Both the position numbers and the translations under genes were made by a program. From Amanita rubescens (lineage: Eukaryota > Basidiomycota > Agaricomycetes > Agaricales > Amanitaceae), in assembly GCA_015039365.1 (NCBI GenBank), contig WION01000216.1:26760-90759 (forward strand): a stretch of DNA of 64,000 nt, in the 5' to 3' direction. Of this stretch, positions 20,822 through 30,060 are shown in pieces. The stretch's first letter is position 1; every line of letters starts with the position of its first letter. Under the pieces are notes generated by a model, which ran no database searches, was not told the DNA's origin, and was given only the letters and a program-made list of their open reading frames with translations.

Positions 20822-21452
20822 ACTGGAGCCCACCGCGAGGGGCTCTTAGGTCTGTGCCCCAGCCATTCGTCCTCACCGTCCTGCAGCGCAGAAGGCATCG
20901 GAAAAGTTTCCATCTCAGTTAGGTCCACGCCGAGCTAGGCCCGCCGAACCTCAGCCAGGACCATCCAGCCGACCACACGTTCCTTGGTCTTCTCGGAAGC
21001 CGACTACTCCTCAGCCTCCACCCCCTGCTCCTAAACAGCCTCAACCCGAACCACCAACAGATCCTCCGTCATCCGATCTCTCTACTAGTTCAGCCGACGA
21101 AGACTTGCACCTTCCGGGAACATTTCCCCTACCGATCAGAGATCCAACACCTGCCGACCTTTCCTCGTTTCTAGACCTATCCGCACTCCTTGCACCGCAG
21201 TCTCCTTCACTTCTTGGCACCTCGACTCCGAAATCACTTCAACCGGCTCATTCACAGCACGTGCCCACTGCTTTTAGTCTATTTCCGAACTTGCCACCGC
21301 TCTCGCCCTTGACACCGATACCTGATCCGCTTACCCCTGAGCCAACCCGTCCTGCCTCACCTCGTCCTGCATCCCGTCCTACCTCGCCTACCCCTACACC
21401 GCCTCCACCTACACCATCTCGTTCTCCCTCACCTCCTCCTACCAAAAGCAAC

Positions 21453-23246
21453 ATGGCTACCCCGACCCGTATGCCTATCCAGACTAGCAAAGAGGCGCCC
21501 CGTTTTCAGGGTGCCGCAAGCGGTCTTGAACGCTACCTCGAGGACATCGAGATGACTTGCGAAGACCGAGAACGCTCCGGAGACGCCGAGCTTGTTAAAT
21601 GGGCGATCTATTACACAGACGAGAAATCCTCCGAAACTTGGACAGCCACCAGGGACGCGCTAGCGGAACCAAAAGCTTGGGACGACTTTAAGAAAGCGAT
21701 CCACGAGATCTACCCCGAGGCACAGCCCGATCGACGCCACACCATTGCAGCATTGTGTACCATCACCGATCGCTACTCATCCCAGACCATTACCTCCGAG
21801 ACTACTCTAGCCGAATACCACAGGGAGTTCTCCGGCACTGCTCAGTACCTCATAACTAAACACCGCATGACCGGCCGCGAGGCAAGCATCATGTACATGT
21901 CAGCCTTCGCTTCTGACATCAGGCCCGATATTACTACTCGGCTCACGATCAAATGCCCGGACGTCAGACCCGACGATGGCTACGATCTAAAAGAAATGAA
22001 CAGCGCCGCACAATTCGTTATCAGCTCCAGACCTGCGATAGCACTCCTTGCAGCTACCACGCCTCCCACGCCTGCACCCGCGCCTGCGCCAGTCGCCCCT
22101 TCCTATCCAACCGCCGCTCCGACCGCACAGGCAGCAGAAACTTTCGCCCAACGACTCTTCAACGGATGCATTTTCTGTGGAGATTCAGAGCACCGAACTC
22201 CTTGGTGCCGAGTCAGGGATGAATACGTCAGACAAGGCAAGATCAGGCTAGTTGATGGCCGCATACAGCTCCTGAATGGCGAGGAACCGAATATGGATAA
22301 ATACCGAATGCACGGACGATGGTTCAAAGAACGTGTTGATAAATGGCTTCAGGACAATCCACAGCCGAACACGCCGCAGCCACGCGTAGCCTCCGCTAAC
22401 CTACTGGAGATCTCCGACCATGCCGAAACATTTGCAGCTGAACAAAAGAAAAACTCTACCGCTATGCCCCGATCCAAGCAGACCCCCGCTCCGCCACAGC
22501 CCACGACACCGCCCGTCGCTTCCACGTCCAAAGGAAAAGAAAAAGATACACCCACTTTCAAGTTCCGCTCGCCGATCGATGACACAACCGCCGCCCAGCG
22601 AATCATAGACCATCTTCTCAGCCTACCCGTGACCCTAGCCGCTAAGGACCTCATTGCAATATCCCCGGCCGTCCAAAAAGACTTACGTCAATTGGTTACC
22701 GCCAAACGCATTGAATCCGCATCTAGCAATGAGGTCTCCGCCACTGAAACCGAGCCCCCGGAAGACGATCCGATCGATGTTCTCATGGCCACTACTAAGC
22801 CTATCGAGACCCTCCGAGTCGTAGACGGTACTTTCAGCGGATCCGTCAAATGCGAATGCGTCGTCGACAACGGCTCTCAGATAATCGTCATCAGAAAGGA
22901 CAAATGGGAACGCACAGGCTCCGGCTATTCCGCTTCTAGGCGCATCATGATGGAAACCGCTAACGGCACATCGAACTGGACCCTTGGCATCACCGAAAAC
23001 CTCACCCTGACTATCGGCGGATTACCGGTCCAAGTCCAGGCATACATCGTGGAAGACGCACCTTACGAAGTTTTACTCGGCCGCCCATTCTTCACCCTGC
23101 TCTCCGCCGTCACCCGTGACTACCCCAATGGCAACCAGGACATCACGATCACCTGCCCCGAATCTAAAACCTCCGCCGTCCTTGTCACACGCCCGAGATC
23201 GTCCCGCAGCACATGCAGAGCACATACCGTCAAAACGGGTTTTTAA
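21453..23246 (+). CDS. gag: Ty3 gag-protease polyprotein
   Basis: A 597-aa polyprotein of the virus-like particle. The start is the first ATG (MATPTRMPIQTSKEAPRFQG). The same frame is open back to about 20850 without any ATG and encodes a Pro/Ser/Thr-rich stretch, so a non-AUG or spliced extension is possible. The capsid-like helical part occupies roughly residues 10-200 (LERYLEDIEMTCEDRERSGD onward). A CCHC zinc knuckle C-x2-C-x4-H-x4-C starts near residue 239 (CIFCGDSEHRTPWC). A retropepsin-like domain near residue 472 has VDNGSQIIVI in place of the usual D-T/S-G, and LLGRPF follows near residue 540. It overlaps pol by 34 nt in a different frame, consistent with pol expression by a -1 shift or reinitiation at the pol ATG. 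Confidence 0.9.
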   Translation: MATPTRMPIQTSKEAPRFQGAASGLERYLEDIEMTCEDRERSGDAELVKWAIYYTDEKSSETWTATRDALAEPKAWDDFKKAIHEIYPEAQPDRRHTIAALCTITDRYSSQTITSETTLAEYHREFSGTAQYLITKHRMTGREASIMYMSAFASDIRPDITTRLTIKCPDVRPDDGYDLKEMNSAAQFVISSRPAIALLAATTPPTPAPAPAPVAPSYPTAAPTAQAAETFAQRLFNGCIFCGDSEHRTPWCRVRDEYVRQGKIRLVDGRIQLLNGEEPNMDKYRMHGRWFKERVDKWLQDNPQPNTPQPRVASANLLEISDHAETFAAEQKKNSTAMPRSKQTPAPPQPTTPPVASTSKGKEKDTPTFKFRSPIDDTTAAQRIIDHLLSLPVTLAAKDLIAISPAVQKDLRQLVTAKRIESASSNEVSATETEPPEDDPIDVLMATTKPIETLRVVDGTFSGSVKCECVVDNGSQIIVIRKDKWERTGSGYSASRRIMMETANGTSNWTLGITENLTLTIGGLPVQVQAYIVEDAPYEVLLGRPFFTLLSAVTRDYPNGNQDITITCPESKTSAVLVTRPRSSRSTCRAHTVKTGF

Positions 23247-26200
23247 TTGTCGATGAATCGCCCACACGGAGACGAGACGCTCGGAATCCGCAGTCGCCCA
23301 CCAAACATGTCAATAATGAAGAACTGCCAAACGTACATACATCTACGCCGCACATACACGATATCACACCTACAACCATCTTTAATCAACCGACGATCGC
23401 TAATCCCGCTGACCCCGATGCCACTACGCCAACGCCCGAAACTACCGACGCGCCGACCGTTTACACAGTTGGAAAGGGAGACAACCCATACCACTTGTCG
23501 GAGGAGCATTTCTTGGACATGTTGACCGCGCCCAGAATGATCGGTAATATACTCTTACCTTACAACGGACATATCAGTACTACAGAGCTCGAATTTAATT
23601 TTGTCCCCGCCGCCGAAACACTAGCATATAAGAAAGTCGCCAACCGAATTAAGCCAGTCGCTACCACGCTACCCGAGAAATTCCGAATTATCCGCCGCAT
23701 ACCATCCGATCCCCTCGCCAATCTCCCTACCCTTCCGACACAGCCACCGGACTTTACCCCAGGAACCCGATACACCGAAGAACGAATGCAGGCACAAAAT
23801 ATCAACCCCACTGGATTCTTAACCGCCGAAGAAGAAAAGCTCATCCACCATCTAATCCGCATACACGAAAAAGGCTTCGCATGGACCGAAGCAGAGAAAG
23901 GGAAGTTCTCCGACGACTACTTCGACCCCGTGGTGATTCCGACCATTGAACACGTGCCCTGGACGCTAAAGAACATGCCGATTCCGCCTGGCAAATACAA
24001 CGAGATCGTACGCATCATCAAAGACAAAATCGCTTCCGGAGTCTACGAGCCGTCCAGCTCATCCTATCGGTCCCGCTGGTTCTGCGTTTACAAGAAAGAC
24101 GGGAAATCATTGCGCATCGTCCACGACCTACAGCCGCTTAACGCCGTCACTATCAAAGACTCTGGACAGCCGCCGAACGTAGAACTACTCGCCGAGTCAT
24201 TTGGTGGGTACTCATGCTACGCTACCTTTGATCTATTCGTCGGTTTTGACCAGCGCCGCCTTGCCACCGAATCCCGAGACCTTACGACCTTCCAAACGCC
24301 TCTCGGTACCTTCCGCCTCACGTCTATTCCGATGGGATACACCAACTCGATGCAGATCCAGCACGGCGACCTCACCTATATCCTTCAAGATGAAATTCCG
24401 CATGTCACCAAACCCTTCGTCGACGACTGCCCCTGTAAAGGACCGAAAACCCGCTACGAGCTCCCCGACGGAACCTTCGAGACCATCCCCGAAAATTCTG
24501 GCATCCGACGCTTCGTATGGGAACACATCCAGAACATTAACCGAGTTATCCAACGCGTCAAACACGCCGGCGGTACCTTTTCCGGAAAGAAGTCATTTTT
24601 CTGTATTCCAGAAGCTATCGTCGTCGGACACAAATGCACTTACGAAGGACGCCTTCCGGACGACTCACGAATCGAAAAGATCAGGAACTGGCCTATCCCC
24701 GAATCTATCACCGAAGTTAGAGGTTTTCTAGGAACTATGGGCACCATCCGCATCTACGTCAAAGACTATGCCGAACACGCTCGCTCACTCTCGGAACTCC
24801 TACGGAAGGGCGTCGAGTTCGAATTTATTGGTCACCATATCGCCGCCTTCGAGAACCTCAAGCTCATCGCTATCAATTGCAACGCCATCCGAGGCATCGA
24901 CTACGAATCACTTCTCGAGGTTATCCTAGCCGTCGACTCATCCTGGTACGCTGTCGGATACTGGCTATCACAGATCGGTCCCGACAAGAAGCGCTATCCG
25001 AACCGCTATGGATCTATTACCTTCAACGAGCGAGAACAACGATACTCCCAGGCCAAACTCGAGCTTTACGGACTCTTCCGCGCGCTCAAAGCTACCCGGA
25101 TATTCATCATCGGCGTCAAAAATCTTGTGGTCGAGGTGGACGCTAAGTATATTAAAGGAATGATCAATAACCCGGATATCCAGCCGAATAACACGATTAA
25201 CAGATGGATAGCAGGAATCCTCCTCTTCGACTTCAAACTTCGCCACGTCTCCGCAAAGAAGCACACTCCCGCCGACGGATTATCTAGGCGCCGAGCATCT
25301 GAAGAGGACGAGCCTCCAGACGACTCCGACCCGGACGACTGGATTGACGAAGCTAACGCATTCTGTATCGAGGCCGCCAACTGGACTTTCAAGCCGCACC
25401 TCACCGCCGCATGCTATGCCACCGGAACTGACGGCCCCGACATATTCTCCCGATCCGAAAAACAGCTAGCCCGAGACGCCGACATACTCAGGATTGAAGC
25501 CTACCTCAAAAACCCGCAACGGCCGCCCGACATGTCAGCCGATCGATTCCGACAATGGCTCAACAAGGCCAAGCGATTCTTTATTCAAGGCGACCGGCTC
25601 TGGTACCGAGACGATCACCGCCGACACAAGCTCGTCATCCTCAACAACTCCAAGCGACTACAGATCATACAGGAAGCACACGATGACACCGGACACAAAG
25701 GCATCTTCGCGACTCGCGCTCGTATCCGAGACCGTTTCTGGTGGTCCTCCCTTGACTACGACGTTAAATGGTACGTCCGGACGTGTCATAACTGCCAGAT
25801 CCGAAACGCCCAACGCCTACACATTCCGCCGACTGTTCCAGAGCCCAGAGGTCTCTTCCGAATCGTACACATGGACACCATGAAGATGCCAGCATCCGGC
25901 GGATTTACCTACATCACGCAAGCAAGATGCTCTCTCTCCGCATGGCCCGAGTACAAAATGCTCCGCTCCGAAAACGCAACAGCTATCGCCAAGTTCATAT
26001 TCGAAGATATTCTCTGCCGCCACGGAGCCATAGAAGTCATTGTCACCGACAACGGAACGCCATATGTAGCTGCTCTAGAAGTCCTCCGCCACCGATACGG
26101 TATCAACCACATCCGAATATCCCCGTACAACTCACAGGCCAATGGCATCGTCGAACGCCGACATTTTGACGTCCGAGAATCTCTCATCAAAGCAGCCGAC

Positions 26201-26893
26201 GGTAAACCCGAGAAGTGGAGTCAAGTCGCGCCATCCGTATTCTGGGCCGAGCGCATTACGATACACCCATCTACCGGCTACAGCCCATACTTCATCGCCC
26301 ACGGAACCGAGCCGACGCTGCCCCTCGACATCTCGGAAGCCACTTACCTTTGCCCGCCGATTACATCCGAGCTCTCGAGACAGGACTTGCTCGCCCACCG
26401 TGCCCGACAGCTACAGAAACATCCGGCCGATCTCAAAATCATCCGCGACAAAGTCTACAAGTCCCGGCTTAACGCCGTTCGCAAGCTTGAGCAGCGCTTC
26501 CAGCATACGATCAAGAACTTCCGCTTCAAGAAGGGAGATTTAGTCCTCGTCCGTAATAACAAGATCGATATGGAACTCGATCGTAAAACAAAACCCCGGT
26601 ACCTCGGACCGATGGTCGTTATCCGGAAAACCCAAGGAGGATCGTATATACTCGCCGAGACCGATGGAACCCTTTCTAAGTTACGGTACGCAGCCAAACG
26701 TTTAATTCCTTACCGATCACGCAGTATTGCACCGGGTGAGCGGCTTTCACAATTACTTAATAGATCCGATGAGGAGCTTTATACGATGACACACGACTCG
26801 CCCGACGAAGCCTCCCTCGCTGACAGCGATGGTGATGGTTTCATTGATGAGGCACTAACGGAGGTCGATGACCTACCCGAGTCTGAACTCTGA
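23213..26893 (+). CDS. pol: Ty3 pol: RT, RNase H, integrase
   Basis: A 1226-aa polyprotein copying and inserting the element. The RT holds RIVHDLQPLNAVT, CYATFDLFVGFDQ and the active site FVDD (Asp404/Asp405). RNase H shows LAVDSSWYAVGYWLSQ, an ELYGLFRALKA helix and HTPADGLSRR. The integrase has the HHCC zinc motif (AHDDTGHKG ... RTCHNCQ) and a DDE triad at Asp888 (HMDTMK), Asp946 (VTDNGTPY) and Glu981 (IVERRH), followed by the GPY-like C-terminal region (KPRYLGPMVVIRKT). A short acidic tail ends the protein. No stop or frameshift interrupts it. The ATG at 23213 lies inside the end of gag in another frame. No chromodomain is recognised after the integrase. Confidence 0.95.
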   Translation: MQSTYRQNGFLIVDESPTRRRDARNPQSPTKHVNNEELPNVHTSTPHIHDITPTTIFNQPTIANPADPDATTPTPETTDAPTVYTVGKGDNPYHLSEEHFLDMLTAPRMIGNILLPYNGHISTTELEFNFVPAAETLAYKKVANRIKPVATTLPEKFRIIRRIPSDPLANLPTLPTQPPDFTPGTRYTEERMQAQNINPTGFLTAEEEKLIHHLIRIHEKGFAWTEAEKGKFSDDYFDPVVIPTIEHVPWTLKNMPIPPGKYNEIVRIIKDKIASGVYEPSSSSYRSRWFCVYKKDGKSLRIVHDLQPLNAVTIKDSGQPPNVELLAESFGGYSCYATFDLFVGFDQRRLATESRDLTTFQTPLGTFRLTSIPMGYTNSMQIQHGDLTYILQDEIPHVTKPFVDDCPCKGPKTRYELPDGTFETIPENSGIRRFVWEHIQNINRVIQRVKHAGGTFSGKKSFFCIPEAIVVGHKCTYEGRLPDDSRIEKIRNWPIPESITEVRGFLGTMGTIRIYVKDYAEHARSLSELLRKGVEFEFIGHHIAAFENLKLIAINCNAIRGIDYESLLEVILAVDSSWYAVGYWLSQIGPDKKRYPNRYGSITFNEREQRYSQAKLELYGLFRALKATRIFIIGVKNLVVEVDAKYIKGMINNPDIQPNNTINRWIAGILLFDFKLRHVSAKKHTPADGLSRRRASEEDEPPDDSDPDDWIDEANAFCIEAANWTFKPHLTAACYATGTDGPDIFSRSEKQLARDADILRIEAYLKNPQRPPDMSADRFRQWLNKAKRFFIQGDRLWYRDDHRRHKLVILNNSKRLQIIQEAHDDTGHKGIFATRARIRDRFWWSSLDYDVKWYVRTCHNCQIRNAQRLHIPPTVPEPRGLFRIVHMDTMKMPASGGFTYITQARCSLSAWPEYKMLRSENATAIAKFIFEDILCRHGAIEVIVTDNGTPYVAALEVLRHRYGINHIRISPYNSQANGIVERRHFDVRESLIKAADGKPEKWSQVAPSVFWAERITIHPSTGYSPYFIAHGTEPTLPLDISEATYLCPPITSELSRQDLLAHRARQLQKHPADLKIIRDKVYKSRLNAVRKLEQRFQHTIKNFRFKKGDLVLVRNNKIDMELDRKTKPRYLGPMVVIRKTQGGSYILAETDGTLSKLRYAAKRLIPYRSRSIAPGERLSQLLNRSDEELYTMTHDSPDEASLADSDGDGFIDEALTEVDDLPESEL

Positions 26894-27003
26894 ATGCTCC
26901 GAGGATATGCATATAGTTTTCGCTACAAAGTACAGGTACATTCGTTTAATCACTTCTTATTACAGGAGCCCGCGACGAGCACCGAACCTGAGTCCTCCGA
27001 ATC

Positions 27004-28194
27004 CTACGCCTTGCCCTTGCCCTTGCCCTTGCTCTTGCTCTTCGCCTGGGGAACCTCCTCGGCCATCTCCTCCCTTAGCTCCTTCATGTCTGCCTGCAGG
27101 TCCTCCACTGACCGCTTGTAAAGGTCCTGGAATCTCGTCAGCTTCCTCTCCAGCCTGCCGATACGATCCTCATAGCCCGCCTTCGTCTTACCCGCTCCCG
27201 AACCGCCTTCAGAACCCGTCTCCACGTCACCGGCCTCCTTCAGATCTGTCTTGCTACGCCTACGCGGAGGTTGCTCCTCCGGACTACTCCCAACCTCGAT
27301 CTTCCGTTTATCCGACCGAGACGGCGTCTTCACCGACGAGCCCGATACCCCAAGTGCGCCTACACCTCGTGCCAAAGACGACGGAATGCTCTTAGCAGCC
27401 GACGACGCGACGCTTGAGGATCGCACGACAGGAGCATCCGCACCAGGCATGGCGCACCTTACCTTCTTCGCTCGACAGAGATCGCATGCCGTATGGTCGC
27501 TGGAGAAGACACAGGCCTTATTCAGCCTTACGCAAGTTTCGCAGCACTGCGATTCGGGCATCAGCTGAGGGACCGCGACATAGTCCATCACCAACGTACC
27601 TGTTGAAGGGAAATCAACTCTGAACCGACAGCCGGAGCGACCTTACTGCGTGTAGTACGAGGCCTCAGCGCAGGTCTCTTGAAATCGACGACTGGCACTT
27701 CTGGGACAGTTTGACGGCCAGCAGGCGCACCCGCATGCGACGACCTTTCTAGGACGCTACTTCGTGCAACCGAACCGGAACTGATATGGCTCGCAGAGTC
27801 CTCTGGACGCAAACTCGCCCCGGAGGAGGACCTTGCCAGGTTCACCGTTGTACTAAGTTCTCGTAGACCGACGCCGAGCTTATCGTACTGGACGAGGCCA
27901 TCCGTGATGACTGAAACAAGCTTTGTCGTTGACCCCGCATCTGCAAGCTCCCGGCTATACGTCCGGATCTTCTCCTGGACACGATTAGTTTCCGCCAACA
28001 ACAACGTACCCCTTACTCACCACGTCGTTCTTCGCCAGCTCTAGCCATTTCCGGACATCCCCCTCATTGCTCAAGTTTACTTCCCCCTCTGGCACATCCA
28101 GCAACCGCTCGCCAAACGCCTCGACGTGCTTGTCCAGCTTGCGCGCTATCAGCTTCGTGACACTGCTCCCACCGCCTGCGGATACGGCCGACAT
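27004..28194 (-). CDS. Antisense Zn2Cys6/coiled-coil protein carried by the Ty3 element
   Basis: The three-exon model is 28194-28021, 27974-27600 and 27564-27004 (369 aa), with GT-AG introns of 46 nt (27975-28020, containing ACTAAT as a branch site) and 35 nt (27565-27599). All joins keep frame. An N-terminal helical part (SSVTKLIARKLDKHVEAFGE) is followed by a Ser/Pro-rich linker. A fungal binuclear zinc cluster with perfect spacing follows: C191-x2-C194-x6-C201-x8-C210-x2-C213-x6-C220 (CCETCVRLNKAC, then CDLCRAKKVRC). Basic stretches (PPRRRSKTD), a coiled coil (RIGRLERKLTRFQDLYKRS) and a KSKGKGKGKA tail complete it. It is transcribed toward the pol 3' end, tail to tail, 110 bp apart. It likely acts in the nucleus on DNA, but the target is unknown. 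An upstream in-frame ATG at 28230 is possible. Confidence 0.8.
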
Positions 28195-28304
28195 GATTGT
28201 AGAAGAGGAAGAGAAGAACCCACCCTCCACTCCCCTCTATCTCTTATCGCCCTCTTATCTCCTCGGACCTGACCAGGAGGTCAGTATTAAAAGACCCCGG
28301 GAGG

Positions 28305-28791
28305 TGTAACGAGCCGGTTCCGGCTACGTTGGAACCGAACACCGAAGCGCACCGCATTCCGATTCTCGGCATCACATCACGCATCACGGAAGCTTCCAAA
28401 GTCAAACCTTCGCGCCAACGACCTTCGGCCACATTCCGACAGGGCCATTCCCGCAACTTGAGCGATATTCGAACGCAACGGGGCACCTAGACGCGCACGG
28501 ACCAACGGACTCGGAGGAAGGCTCGTCGCAGGTAAGCCTCATGTCCTCGTAGTATATATACGGCATTGTCTGTAGTAGTTGGACATCGAATATACAGCCG
28601 GTCTCACTTCCGCTCTCTTTCTCGTTCCCTTGCGTCCGATTTCCGTTCTCCTTCTCGCTCGGTGACTCGGTCACCGTTCCGTTCCTTCTCCTTCGCTCTC
28701 GGCACTCTATCGCACTTAAGCACATCGGTCAGACCTCCGTAGCCCCTTTGGCCGAACACTGTTCCACGTCGGCCTTCTCTTTATTGTTTCA
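28305..28791 (+). repeat. 3' LTR of Ty3 element
   Basis: It matches the 5' LTR apart from one visible substitution. It is preceded by AAAAGACCCCGGGAGG, a weak polypurine-tract candidate, and followed by the target duplication GCGG. Confidence 0.95.
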
Positions 28792-29240
28792 GCGGGAACG
28801 TATGAGGGAGGTAGGCTGTTCGAGGTTCCCTCCTTGGTTCAATTCGTCACAAGGGTCAATTGCAATGTTGGTTCCTCGAGGCGTTTCAGAAGCGAGGGTT
28901 GACAATCTCGTTTGGACAGGCTGGGATCCTGCAGTTGTTCCAGCAGTGGGATCAATTTCGTCCATCTGACTCTGTTTTGAGGCTTGTCTAGAGGATTCAT
29001 GCTCATCTTCAATTTGCACCAAGAATTGGATGACAGCATCATTCCCTTGAGAGCCTGGTGTAGTTGAATCTGGAATTGCTGCGAATAAGCTAAGAATTGC
29101 GTTGGTCTTAGTCAGATCTCCTCGTCAAAACTGATCAACAATCCGTTCCGAAGTGTCAATGATTGAAATTCTTTCTGCGTCGTTGAGACCACCGAATAAA
29201 TCCAAAGTTTCAGTAGTGTCTGGATGATCAGTGGAATTGT
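28792..29240 (-). pseudogene. Ngaro gag-like protein, N-terminal part
   Basis: On the minus strand MVQIEDEHESSRQASKQSQM leads to GGNLEQPTSLIRSR, which reads straight into SPQDDSV at 20334 once the Ty3 element and one GCGG copy are taken out. Upstream of 29022 the frame is broken, so the true N-terminus is unclear. Together with 19472-20334 it is the first ORF of the Ngaro-like element. Confidence 0.65.
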
Positions 29241-29273
29241 TCAGCATTGATCAAAGATGGTGACAACAGATAA

Positions 29274-29832
29274 TAGCGCAAAATTGATGTAGATGAAGGA
29301 AACTCGTGAAGAATGCTGTTGCAAGAGCAGAAATCAGTAAACTGTGTGAAACGGGAAGAAAGGCATGGGTAAGGGACAACCAACCTGGTGGGAGTGTTGG
29401 ATGTGAGACATGACACGTGACGTTAACAGGGACCCTCGGCAAACGTGCGAGGGGAGTCTTGTATTTCGTAGTTACTTATACTACATAGGAACAAAGGGAA
29501 TAGGAATAAAAGGAATAGTAGGAAATATGTACAGTGGCAAGCAAAAAAGGGGGGCGTGCCCAGCACGCAACTTCCGCATGTGCATCACACATCAGTGGTG
29601 GGCTCGGAATTTGCCGGTATTCACTAACAGGGAGGAACAAACAGGACCACGTGTGAGACATCAGTTGGTTCTGGTTTTCCCCCACCAACAAGTGTGTCGA
29701 GATCGGTTTGTGACAAGGTAGTAGCCACTTAAGTGGCACGTGAGGAGGGAGAAGGGCACGGCGGCATGAGAATGTGACGCGGCACAAGGTGTCACCTCCT
29801 TATTAGATTTCAGTAAACAAGTTTAAACCCAC
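29274..29832 (-). repeat. Ngaro repeat A1
   Basis: It matches A2 (13285-13583) from TAGCGCAAAATTGATGTAG to GTTTAAACCCAC, and is interrupted by the 234-bp solo LTR. It marks the 5' end of the Ngaro-like element on the minus strand. Beyond it the DNA turns AT-rich (TTAATTTAAAATTTTATAAT), as it also does left of B2. Confidence 0.85.
29396..29629 (+). mobile_element. Solo LTR, 234 bp, 5-bp TSD GGGAG
   Basis: It starts TGTTGGATGTGAGACATGAC, ends TTCACTAACA and is flanked by GGGAG (29391-29395, 29630-29634). Repeat A2 shows the empty site GGTGGGAGGAACAAAC. The short length and TGTTGG...CTAACA ends resemble Copia-type LTRs. Confidence 0.9.
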
Positions 29833-30060
29833 TTAATTTAAAATTTTATAATACTCCAAATATTTATAATTAATTATGAAGTTATAGCTTCACTATAAAA
29901 ATAAAAATTAGAGTATTTATACTGTAAAATCTAAATATTAATAAGTTAAGATATACCCATTCCACAACAAACTTCAAGTAGGTGGGGATGCCCATCACTG
30001 CATGTCCCCTGGTGGCTTCCCGAGAACCGCATCTCGGTTAACAGCGGCAAAATCCGGTAC
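29833..30060. other. AT-rich flank of the nested element
   Basis: Very AT-rich sequence to about 29950, with no open frame. Then GC content rises to ordinary levels with the palindromic GAGAACCGCATCTCGGTTAAC near 30020. Confidence 0.5.

Larger units (their letters stand above)
20335..28791 (+). mobile_element. Complete Ty3 retrotransposon, 8457 bp, with antisense gene
   Basis: Two 487-bp LTRs (20335-20821 and 28305-28791) flank gag, pol and an extra antisense gene. The LTRs differ at a single position that I can see (TTCCGAAG versus TTCCAAAG, a CpG change), so insertion is recent. GCGG lies on both outer sides (20331-20334, 28792-28795), a 4-bp target duplication. Collapsing the element to one GCGG restores an open gag frame in the host Ngaro element. 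The order RT, RNase H, integrase places it in Ty3/Metaviridae-type elements. All ORFs are open, so it could be competent. No obvious primer-binding site for a known tRNA follows the 5' LTR. Confidence 0.95.
12086..29832 (-). mobile_element. Ngaro-like tyrosine-recombinase retrotransposon with nested insertions
   Basis: On the minus strand the order is repeat A1, gag-like ORF, RT/RNase H, tyrosine recombinase, then B1-A2-B2. A1 (29274-29832) matches A2 (about 13190-13583), and B1 (13584-13722) matches B2 (12086-13190, split by a MITE). Split direct repeats of type A1...B1A2B2 together with a tyrosine recombinase instead of an integrase define the Ngaro/PAT branch of DIRS-order elements. After subtracting the recognised inserts (8457, 953, 775, 521, 397, 234 bp and an unclear 0.9 kb near 18.3-19.2 kb) about 5.5 kb remains, a normal length for Ngaro. 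All three ORFs are broken, so this copy is inactive. Confidence 0.85.

Noticed and set aside
20822..20845. Primer-binding site after the Ty3 5' LTR
   Set aside because: The sequence after the LTR does not fit the TGG plus T-arm pattern of any tRNA I could recall; left unassigned.
24201..26543. Several 80-176 aa ORFs overlapping pol on both strands
   Set aside because: All are shadows of the continuous 1226-aa pol frame.
27251..27568. Plus-strand 105-aa ORF downstream of pol, candidate third Ty3 protein
   Set aside because: It is the antisense shadow of exon three of the Zn2Cys6 gene, which has the better motif and splice support.
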